From UBA11222 sp049323435 (GTDB taxonomy: Bacteria; Pseudomonadota; Alphaproteobacteria; UBA11222), in contig JBMOMX010000005.1 of the NCBI GenBank assembly GCA_049323435.1, forward strand, positions 1-39,802: DNA of 39,802 nucleotides, given 5' to 3'. The notes below the pieces were generated by a model. It had not been told where the DNA came from, searched no databases, and worked only from the letters and a program-made list of their open reading frames with translations. This document shows, in pieces, positions 1 to 6,021 of this stretch. A program made the translations under genes and the position numbers. Every line of letters begins with the position of its first letter. Positions within the stretch are counted from its first letter, which is position 1.

Positions 1-78
1 GCGAAGCCGCGCCCGGGCGGCGGCATGGAAGCAGCGCTTCTGATCGGGTGCGTAAGAGCAAGAGGTGTACCAGTCCAT
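1..78 (-). CDS. 5' end of an unidentified gene (26 codons visible)
   Basis: An ATG at 78 on the minus strand is preceded by an AGGAG ribosome binding site 8 bases upstream. The frame is open to the window edge and reads MDWYTSCSYAPDQKRC and onwards. It lies downstream of the ParB-like gene in the same direction, so it is probably another gene of the mobile element. The visible part is too short to recognise a family. Confidence 0.5.
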   Translation of the reverse strand, partial: MDWYTSCSYAPDQKRCFHAAARARLR

Positions 79-101
79 CAAAAATCTCCTGAAATGCCAA
101 A

Positions 102-135
102 GCCCGGCACATTCCTGTTTGCTCAGGAGCCGGGC
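102..135. repeat. Hairpin between ParB-like gene and the next gene
   Basis: GCCCGGC at 102-108 pairs with GCCGGGC at 129-135, and TCCTG/CAGGA pair inside the loop. It lies just upstream of the ribosome binding site of the leftmost gene. It may be a terminator or an attenuating leader structure; there is no clear T-run. Confidence 0.4.
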
Positions 136-150
136 CTGGTGTGAAAGAGT

Positions 151-174
151 GCGGGGCGGTGATTGCCGCCCCGC
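151..174 (-). terminator. Putative terminator hairpin of the ParB-like gene
   Basis: GCGGGGCGG at 151-159 pairs perfectly with CCGCCCCGC at 166-174 around a 6-base loop, starting 9 bases past the ParB-like stop codon on the minus strand. After the stem the minus strand reads ACTCTTTC, only a weak U-tract, so termination is likely but not certain. Confidence 0.5.
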
Positions 175-183
175 TGGTTGAAA

Positions 184-2265
184 TCATTCCGCTGCGACGG
201 CGTCCGGTTGGGATTCCTCGGGATCGGTATCGCCATCCTCGTCATCGGTAAGGTATGCCGGGAGCGCTTCAGTCTCGCTTGCCGGTTCTTCGGCGGACGC
301 CCCAAGCTCAATCATGCGCAGCGGTTCAGGCAGCCAGCCCGCGCCATCAAGCAGCCGTTCGGCTTCCTTCGCCATGTCCGGCTTTTTCAGATGGCCGATG
401 AGTTGCACCGAGGCTTCGCCCTTCGCTTCGCGCACCGCATCGAGAATGCGCGCCTTCGGTATCCGGCCCAGATAGTTCTCGACGGTTGGCCGCCATCCCG
501 CCGCGACCATGTCGAGAGCGACGGCTTGCGCGAGCCGTTCGCCATGATCGAGCGCGCCAGGGCGGCGGTTCCACGGTTCCTTCACGACATTGACGGTGAG
601 CGACGCACAGTGCGCAAAGAGCGACATCCGGCTGCCGCCATCAAGGGTCATCAGGGCGTCCCACAAGCCGCCCGGAATCTTCGGCAACTGCTTGGCCCAG
701 GTCTCGTGCCGCATGTCGATGGCTTTGGCCGAAGCACTGTCCTGCAACCCCGGCGCCTGGACGCTGAAACCAGCGCTCTTCGCCGTGATCTCCAGGCATG
801 TGCTAGAGGCCCGGCTGTAGAAGGCGCCAAGGCAGAGCGCATGCAGAACGGCGGCGAAGGCCGTGTCCGGATCATTCGCCAGCGCGTCGCGCAGCGCCAG
901 GGTGCGATGAGCGGTGAGTTCCGTCACCAGTCTGTCAGACAACGGACGAATGGCGTCGTCCTCATCACTTGTCCCGGCTTCGGGGGCCGGGGCGCCACCG
1001 ACAGTGATCGTCGTCCGTTGAACTCCGCCATCGGAACCCGCGATGTTTGGATGATCGCTGTCACCATCCGGCTCAGCCGCGACCGGCGCTTCGTCTTCCG
1101 GGCGGACAAACCCGCGTTCAATCTTCAACCCGCCATCGCCGTTGATGCTGACGAAGACGCCGGCGCGGGTGATCTCCGCCGGATTGTAGATGAGGGGGCG
1201 TTCCTCGAAAGCCGCCAGCGCCGTCTCGATCTCGCCGAGCCGCTGGTCGATCTCGTCAGGCAATTCATCGGCTTCTGAATATTCTTCCTCCAGCCGGTCA
1301 TACTCGGCCTTCAGAACATCGAAGCGCGTCTGTTCCTCTTCGGTGAAGCCAGGCGTCTCGCCCGAGAGCCGGCGCAAGCCCGCCGTATGCCCATAAGGAA
1401 AATCGGCGGCAACGGTGATCCACTTCCAGCCCTCAATGCGCAAGGCTTCGGCCTCATCCTGAAGTTTGGAAATGACAAGCCTGTCGAGCAAAGCCGGGTC
1501 CCGCAGCCAGCCGCCATCGTCATGCTGGAACAGATCGCGCAGCACAACACCACCCGCTTGCTCATAGGCGTCGACGCCAACGAATTGCGCGCGCCGGTCG
1601 GCGGGCCGGACCGCGCCCTCTGTGAGCTGACGGCGGATAGTATAAGGCTCCTTGCTGTAGGAGTTGGCGAGCGCCTCCCAGACCTGTTCCTGGCGCGCAT
1701 GGTCATTGGTGACCGTGAACGCCATGAGCTGTTCGAGCGTCATGCCATCCCCGGCATAGATGTCAAGAAGCTTTTCCGAGACGGCCGCAAGGCGCAGCCG
1801 CTGTTTCACGACGGTGGGGTTCACGAAGAAGCGGGCCGCGATGTCTTCTTCGCTGAGCCCCTTGTCACACAGGGCCTGGAACGCGCGAAACTGGTCGAGC
1901 GGATGCAGCGCTACGCGCTGGACATTCTCCGCCAGGCTGTCCTCCTCGGCGAGGCCGCCTTCGCGCACCACGCACGGCACCGGCTGGGTTTTTGCCATGC
2001 GCTTTTGCTTGACCAGCAGTTCCAGCGCCCGGAAGCGGCGGCCGCCTGCCGGAACCTCGAACATGCCGGTCTCCGCACCCTCGGCGTCCAGCACCGGCCG
2101 GACATTCAGGCTCTGCAGGAGGGTGCGCCGGGCAATGTCCTCGGCCAACTCCTCAATCGAGATTCCGGCTTGCACGCGCCGGACGTTGGACTGGCTGAGC
2201 ACCAGTTTGTTGAAAGGGATATCGCGCGAGGAGCTCAAGCGTATCTTCTGAACGGTATTAGCCAT
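184..2265 (-). CDS. ParB/RepB/Spo0J-family nuclease-like partition protein
   Basis: This 693-residue protein begins with a ParB N-terminal domain: IPFNKLVLSQSNVR, then the box motif GGRRFRAL and ENVQRVALHPLDQFRAF. A helix-turn-helix follows (SEEDIAARFFVNPTVVKQRL), then a long acidic, lower-complexity middle and a C-terminal domain that I do not recognise. It is far longer than chromosomal ParB (about 290 residues), matching the large ParB-like proteins of alphaproteobacterial plasmids and ICEs. The start at 2265 is chosen because GGAGAG lies about 7 bases upstream; an upstream in-frame start at 2307 lacks this. No parA is in the window, so a role in gene regulation or element maintenance is as likely as true partitioning. 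Confidence 0.85.
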   Translation of the reverse strand: MANTVQKIRLSSSRDIPFNKLVLSQSNVRRVQAGISIEELAEDIARRTLLQSLNVRPVLDAEGAETGMFEVPAGGRRFRALELLVKQKRMAKTQPVPCVVREGGLAEEDSLAENVQRVALHPLDQFRAFQALCDKGLSEEDIAARFFVNPTVVKQRLRLAAVSEKLLDIYAGDGMTLEQLMAFTVTNDHARQEQVWEALANSYSKEPYTIRRQLTEGAVRPADRRAQFVGVDAYEQAGGVVLRDLFQHDDGGWLRDPALLDRLVISKLQDEAEALRIEGWKWITVAADFPYGHTAGLRRLSGETPGFTEEEQTRFDVLKAEYDRLEEEYSEADELPDEIDQRLGEIETALAAFEERPLIYNPAEITRAGVFVSINGDGGLKIERGFVRPEDEAPVAAEPDGDSDHPNIAGSDGGVQRTTITVGGAPAPEAGTSDEDDAIRPLSDRLVTELTAHRTLALRDALANDPDTAFAAVLHALCLGAFYSRASSTCLEITAKSAGFSVQAPGLQDSASAKAIDMRHETWAKQLPKIPGGLWDALMTLDGGSRMSLFAHCASLTVNVVKEPWNRRPGALDHGERLAQAVALDMVAAGWRPTVENYLGRIPKARILDAVREAKGEASVQLIGHLKKPDMAKEAERLLDGAGWLPEPLRMIELGASAEEPASETEALPAYLTDDEDGDTDPEESQPDAVAAE

Positions 2266-2293
2266 GTTGGTCTCTCCATAACGGGCGGCCGAA

Positions 2294-2349
2294 AGCCTCT
2301 CTCTCAACCTTCAAACCCGTCACTAAAAACCCGCCTTCCTCTTACTCTC
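2294..2349 (-). promoter_or_regulatory. Leader copy A, upstream of the ParB-like gene
   Basis: These 56 bases are almost the same as 3406-3461 upstream of ardC: shared blocks include AGCCTCTCTCTC, CAAACCCGTCAC and AAAACCC on the plus strand. It sits 28 bases upstream of the ParB-like start. Two unrelated coding regions sharing a leader points to common regulation of transcription or translation. Confidence 0.6.
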
Positions 2350-2415
2350 CTGGGCCGTGGACCCGGGAAGCCGCGAAAGCGGAAACGCGGCTTGCGGAAA
2401 ACACGCGCGCAATCC

Positions 2416-3378
2416 TCACGCCGCCTCCCGCCCGTTGGCCGCCCCATCGGCGCTGGCGGGTTCGGCATGACCGGCCTGGAAAGCCAGCAGATAATCGGCC
2501 GCCTTCGAGGCGGCGCTGGCGGCGCGCACTATGGCGCGGTCATCCTCGCGCAGCACTTCGAGCCAGGAACCGATATAGTCGGCGTGGCGCACGGTCGGCG
2601 TGATGCCAAGCGACGCGCAAACGAAAGCGCCCGCCATTTCGGCGACCAACTCCTCGCGCGCATAGTTTTTCGAGCCGAAGGACCCCGAAAGGTCGCGCCC
2701 GAGTCTGGAAGCTGCTCCACTCCAATGACCGAGCTCGTGAAACGCGGTGCGATGCCAGTTTACCGGCTCGAAATAGGCTTGCGGAGGCGGTGCCTGCACG
2801 AAGTCGTGAGTGAAGTTGTAGAACGCCCGCGCCCCGCCGATGCGGAAGTCGGCACCGGTTGCGGCGATCAGCGCCTCAGCCTGCGGAAGGATCAGGCCTT
2901 CCGGAGGCTGAGGCGCAGTGGTGGTGAATTCTTCCGGCAGCCCATCGCATTGGTTGGTGTTGAAGACGGTGAAGCGCTTCAGGAACGGGATTGCACAGGG
3001 CACGTCGCCGTCGCTCTCGGCCCGCTGACGTTCCTCCTCGGGCGTGAAGCGGTCGGCATAGACAACGGTCGTGCCGTGCTCGCCCTTGCGGACATTGCCG
3101 CCGAGACCGAGCGCCTGGCGGAAGGTGAGCCAGTTCTGAGACGAGAAACCTCGTTCGGTCACCGCGCCCCAAAGGATGAGAATGTTGATACCGGAATAGC
3201 GGCGTTGGGTTGCCGCGTTCCGGGGCAGGCCCAGCCCAGCGCAGACATCCGGCCCGCCCCAGGGCTGGACCCAGGGCACGCGCCCGGCCTCCAGTTCGGT
3301 GATAATCTTGCTGGTGATTTCGGTATAAAGGCTCGCCCGGTCCCGGACGGGGCGAGCGCGAACGGTGTTTCGTGGCAT
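2416..3378 (-). CDS. ardC: ArdC-like antirestriction protein (ssDNA-binding domain plus zincin)
   Basis: The 320-residue protein has the ArdC layout. The N-terminal part (about 10-135) is the ssDNA-binding domain (LYTEITSKIITELEAG, ending VRKGEHGTTVVYADRF). The C-terminal part is a zinc-metallopeptidase-like domain with HELGH at residues 214-218. A downstream glutamate in EELVAEMAGAF could be the third metal ligand. ArdC-type proteins ride on conjugative plasmids and ICEs and protect incoming single-stranded DNA against host restriction. The start at 3378 has GGAGATC a few bases upstream. It lies upstream of the ParB-like gene, each with its own copy of the shared leader, so they are probably separately transcribed but co-regulated. 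Confidence 0.9.
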   Translation of the reverse strand: MPRNTVRARPVRDRASLYTEITSKIITELEAGRVPWVQPWGGPDVCAGLGLPRNAATQRRYSGINILILWGAVTERGFSSQNWLTFRQALGLGGNVRKGEHGTTVVYADRFTPEEERQRAESDGDVPCAIPFLKRFTVFNTNQCDGLPEEFTTTAPQPPEGLILPQAEALIAATGADFRIGGARAFYNFTHDFVQAPPPQAYFEPVNWHRTAFHELGHWSGAASRLGRDLSGSFGSKNYAREELVAEMAGAFVCASLGITPTVRHADYIGSWLEVLREDDRAIVRAASAASKAADYLLAFQAGHAEPASADGAANGREAA

Positions 3379-3405
3379 CGCAGATCTCCGCGACGGGCCA
3401 GCGAG

Positions 3406-3461
3406 AGCCTCTCTCTCGACCTCAAACCCGTCACGGAAAACCCAACCTTCCTTTCACTCTC
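3406..3461 (-). promoter_or_regulatory. Leader copy B, upstream of ardC
   Basis: Near-identical copy of the leader at 2294-2349. It ends 27 bases before the ardC start codon, nearly the same distance as copy A from its gene. On the minus strand it includes GTGACGGGTTTGAGGTCGAG. Conserved position relative to the start suggests a promoter/leader cassette rather than a chance repeat. Confidence 0.6.
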
Positions 3462-3515
3462 GCTCGGGAGCCGTTGGAGCGGGGTGGCGGCGCTAAGTCC
3501 CAAGGCGGCGATCTG

Positions 3516-3593
3516 GACTTGTAACGGTTTTGTTCTGGTCGCTTGAGAGTGTATTTTCACATCAAGGAGACCAGAACAAAACCGTTACAAGTC
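3516..3593. repeat. Perfect 25-bp inverted repeat with 28-bp spacer
   Basis: The arm at 3516-3540 (starting GACTTGTAACGG, ending GTTCTGGTC) is exactly the reverse complement of 3569-3593. The spacer also pairs (CTTGA at 3542-3546 with TCAAG at 3562-3566), so the whole can fold into a stem of over 30 bp. It sits between the ardC leader and the cargo block. Possible roles are a ParB or recombinase binding site, a bidirectional terminator, or a cargo boundary. None is proven. Confidence 0.85.
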
Positions 3594-3784
3594 TACTCGT
3601 TAGCATCAAGATATTATTCTCTCTATATCGCCGCATTCGAATACTTGCAGAATTCAACAACAAAGGTAAAACGCAATTAAGCGACCAGCGCGAGCGCTCT
3701 TAGTTCAATTTTCCTAGGGACGCGCCGGTTTGAGAGGGGCAGCCGCACGCTCCACGTCGATCGGTATTGAAAACGTGTAACGGA

Positions 3785-4717
3785 TCAATTTCGGAGAAAC
3801 TGGTCGTAGGTATCGAAAGGCACTTCGTCGTCATATTCACCCGATGATCGATATGTTCCCGCTGGCGGCTCATTTGGATAAATGAGCAATGAAATCGCCA
3901 TGCCGTGATATTCCGAAAAGATCACGGATTCATATACAGCTTCTTTTTCTGCCCAAACGTTTTCGGGCAGTATTGTTCCGATTTCGGGGCTGGGGATGGT
4001 CACCTTTCCCGCCGCAAGGGACCTATCGGGTAAGGGCGTAACGGCCTGCCGCGCGCGAAAAAATACTCCGGACTTCAAGAGCGGTTTACTCGACCAGGAC
4101 CAATCAATGAAGCCGTCCTTGCTGACGACGATCATGGCCCGCCTTGGAGTGATCTCAAGCCATTTAAGAATTACGGCAGTCAAGGAGACTTCGTACCGCT
4201 GGCGGATTTCGTCAAAAATGCGGACCGTTGGTTTCGGTAGGCCGTCTGTTTGTTTTCGAAAATCATCGAGCGGCATGAGCAAATAGGAGGCAAACTGGTT
4301 CGCCTCGGATTCCATTTTTCCGTAGGCGGAGTCCCAGCTCCACATATCGCTTTTCGCACAATAGATCGGATCGCCGCTCAGTTGACGATGCAGGAGATAA
4401 TGCCCCAACTCGTGACCTAGCGTAAAATTGATGCGACCTTTCGATGTGATAGCCGAGTTATAGAATATGCCCCATTCGCCGCTCTTGTCGGGCTTTGGAA
4501 TCAGCGCCCCTTCAAAATTCTTGCTAAAGGCACGCCCGTCCACCGCGGTGATGGACGCGTCCGGATAAACGTGTTTCGTATATTCGTGGGCGATAGCTGC
4601 AACATCGATTGGGAACCTATCCAGTCCGTGCGCTTCATGAAAAACCTTCACGATCTGCGATAAGTGGATTGCCCAGCCAGGCGGAGTTGAGGGCAGCTTT
4701 ATTTTTTCTTTCCCCAT
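3785..4717 (-). CDS. ImmA/IrrE-family metallopeptidase
   Basis: This 310-residue protein carries the ImmA/IrrE signature: TLGHELGHYLLH with HELGH at 102-106, and ESEANQFASYLLMP around 136-149, which supplies the third zinc ligand and the hallmark ANxFA. The region after 200 resembles the C-terminal sensing half of longer IrrE-type proteins, but I cannot name its fold. Its start overlaps the end of the XRE repressor gene by 19 bases, so the two are translationally coupled. In known pairs (ImmA/ImmR of ICEBs1, IrrE/DdrO of Deinococcus) the protease cleaves the partner repressor on a stress signal. The same relationship is inferred here, with the divergent ubiquitin-like operon as target. Confidence 0.9.
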   Translation of the reverse strand: MGKEKIKLPSTPPGWAIHLSQIVKVFHEAHGLDRFPIDVAAIAHEYTKHVYPDASITAVDGRAFSKNFEGALIPKPDKSGEWGIFYNSAITSKGRINFTLGHELGHYLLHRQLSGDPIYCAKSDMWSWDSAYGKMESEANQFASYLLMPLDDFRKQTDGLPKPTVRIFDEIRQRYEVSLTAVILKWLEITPRRAMIVVSKDGFIDWSWSSKPLLKSGVFFRARQAVTPLPDRSLAAGKVTIPSPEIGTILPENVWAEKEAVYESVIFSEYHGMAISLLIYPNEPPAGTYRSSGEYDDEVPFDTYDQFLRN

Positions 4718-5040
4718 GCCTCGATCATTTCTCGAATGCGTACCTTGTCACCGTCCTCAAGACGATTGAATTTTCTGTAGAAGACTTCCTTCATCTGGTC
4801 ATCGTCGAAGTCTGCCTTTTCGTCCAGGAGATACTCTGTCGTCACCGATAGCACTTCCGCGATCTTGGCCAGCTTCTCGGCTGATGGTTTGCGGGTATCC
4901 CGGTTTTCCAGCTCCCAAAGATAGCTCTTGCTCGATTCTGTGCGCTTCGCCAGTTCATCGAGCGAATATCCGAGTTCCAACCGAAGTTTTTTTAGTTTTT
5001 CGCCAAGGCTTGTCGCCATTAAAGCCTCATTCTTGCTCAT
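4699..5040 (-). CDS. XRE-family repressor, partner of the ImmA-like protease
   Basis: A 113-residue protein with an N-terminal helix-turn-helix (LGEKLKKLRLELGYSLDELA to about residue 68, including SKSYLWELENRD) and a short charged C-terminal region, like ImmR and DdrO. ATG 5040 follows AGGAAAAG. An alternative ATG at 5019 (MATSLGEKL) has GAGG 5 bases upstream and fits better with the promoter -10 at 5060-5055, which would leave a very short leader for 5040. It is predicted to bind the TGTTC...GAAC palindromes at 5048-5113, repressing itself and the divergent operon until cleaved. Confidence 0.9.
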   Translation of the reverse strand: MSKNEALMATSLGEKLKKLRLELGYSLDELAKRTESSKSYLWELENRDTRKPSAEKLAKIAEVLSVTTEYLLDEKADFDDDQMKEVFYRKFNRLEDGDKVRIREMIEAWGKKK

Positions 5041-5047
5041 CTTTTCC

Positions 5048-5113
5048 TGTTCTATATATACCGAACAAAAAAGTCCTTGACAAGAGAATTTTCATATGTT
5101 CGATATAGAGAAC
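5048..5113. promoter_or_regulatory. Divergent promoter with two palindromic operators
   Basis: On the minus strand TTGTCA (5083-5078), a 17-bp spacer and TATATA (5060-5055) form a near-consensus promoter for the XRE/ImmA genes. On the plus strand TTGACA (5077-5082) with a -10 inside CGATATAG (about 5101-5108) can drive the ubiquitin-like operon, so the two -35 boxes overlap. Each -10 lies inside a palindrome: TGTTC-N10-GAACA at 5048-5067 and TGTTC-N8-GAAC at 5097-5113. The two sites are also related to each other as inverted copies. This is the expected layout for one repressor closing both promoters. Confidence 0.65.
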
Positions 5114-5139
5114 GATTTAATAGTTAAATGGAGAACTAT

Positions 5140-5376
5140 ATGAGTAAGAGAGGCCCAGAAACCCACCACATTGTCCCCGCTCCCGATGGCGGGTGGGACG
5201 TAAAGCGCGGCGGAAGCAGCCGGGCGAGCAGCCATCATGAAACGAAGCAGGATGCTGTTGAGCGCGGGCGTGAAATTAGCCGCAATCAAGGCACCGAGCT
5301 TCGTATTCACAACAAGGATGGCAGTATTGCAAGCAGCGACAGCCACAGCAATGACCCCCATCCGCCCAAAGGTTAG
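5140..5376 (+). CDS. DUF2188-family small protein, first gene of the ubiquitin-like operon
   Basis: A 78-residue protein matching the DUF2188 pattern: HHIVPAPDGGWDVKRGGSSR, then an AVERGREISRNQGTELRIHNKDG stretch (residues about 38-60). The start at 5140 is preferred because GGAG lies 6 bases upstream; an in-frame ATG at 5128 has no ribosome binding site. The C-terminal tail is polar (SSDSHSNDPHPPKG). The biochemical role of DUF2188 is unknown. The next gene starts 15 bases downstream, so it is part of the operon. A role as substrate, regulator or immunity factor of the conjugation system is only a guess. Confidence 0.85.
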   Translation: MSKRGPETHHIVPAPDGGWDVKRGGSSRASSHHETKQDAVERGREISRNQGTELRIHNKDGSIASSDSHSNDPHPPKG

Positions 5377-5391
5377 ATCAGGAGATTAGAC

Positions 5392-5640
5392 ATGGCAAAC
5401 GACAAGAAAAACAGACCCGACCATATTTTTATCGACCGCAAGAAGTATGATTGGGATGAGGACACGATCACCGGTCTTCAGATTAAGAACCTCGCTGGCG
5501 TAGATGTTGCGGCGTACAATGTCTGGCAGGATGTTCCGGGGCCGGAAGACATTCCCATCGCGGATAACCTCTCGGTCGATTTGACCCAGCCCGGCGTCGA
5601 GAAATTCTTCACCGGCAAGAAGACTTCCACGGAGGGCTAG
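5392..5640 (+). CDS. Ubiquitin-like modifier (multiubiquitin-type domain, single copy)
   Basis: An 82-residue protein resembling the multiubiquitin domain family: IFIDRKKYDWDEDTITGLQI, a beta-grasp-like pattern, then KNLAGVDVAAYNVWQD and a loop ending in a C-terminal Gly (TSTEG). Ubiquitin-like proteins are adenylated by an E1 on an exposed C-terminal glycine, so this protein would not need trimming. AGGAG lies 9 bases before the ATG. Many relatives carry several domains in tandem, but here there is one. It is followed with no gap by the E2-like gene and then by the JAB-E1 gene, which supports a modifier role. Confidence 0.85.
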   Translation: MANDKKNRPDHIFIDRKKYDWDEDTITGLQIKNLAGVDVAAYNVWQDVPGPEDIPIADNLSVDLTQPGVEKFFTGKKTSTEG

Positions 5641-6021
5641 ATGAGCTTTTTGCCGCCAGATGATCTGGAATACCTTGAAACCAAGGATATTGTTTTCGAG
5701 GAAAGCGTTGATGGGAGCAATAAGGGCATAATTGTCCGGGGTTGGGCGCTGCCTGATGGCATGTATGACGCGGATCGCGTGGATGTCCTCATTCTCATTC
5801 CCAATGGATACCCCGATGTCCGCCCCGACATGTTTCACCTGATGCCGTGGGTGAAGCTCAAGAACGGCAATAGATACCCGAAAGCTGCAGACCAGCCGGT
5901 AACATTCATGGGGCAAACTTGGCAGCGCTGGTCCCGCCATTGTGATGATTGGCGACCCGGCATCGACGGCATCTGGACCATGCTTAAGCGGGTAGAACAC
6001 GCCCTCTTGGTGGCGGCATGA
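5641..6021 (+). CDS. E2-like conjugating protein (prokaryotic E2 family E type)
   Basis: A 126-residue protein with E2/UBC-fold features: ALPDGMYDADRVDVLILIPNGYP, then PDMFHLMPWVKL, and a conserved-looking active-site segment WQRWSRHCDDWRPGIDGIW. C101 is the only cysteine and lies in that segment; S98 is nearby. Family assignment comes from this pattern plus position between the ubiquitin-like and E1 genes. The ATG directly follows the stop of the modifier gene, and the E1 gene starts inside its stop codon. Whether C101 or another residue carries the modifier cannot be told from sequence. Confidence 0.85.
   Translation: MSFLPPDDLEYLETKDIVFEESVDGSNKGIIVRGWALPDGMYDADRVDVLILIPNGYPDVRPDMFHLMPWVKLKNGNRYPKAADQPVTFMGQTWQRWSRHCDDWRPGIDGIWTMLKRVEHALLVAA

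Noticed and set aside
163..1278. A 371-codon plus-strand frame
   Set aside because: Antisense to the ParB-like gene; GC-rich third positions produce it.
1387..3546. A 719-codon plus-strand frame spanning two genes
   Set aside because: It runs antisense to the ParB-like and ArdC genes and crosses their intergenic leader; no protein family is recognisable.
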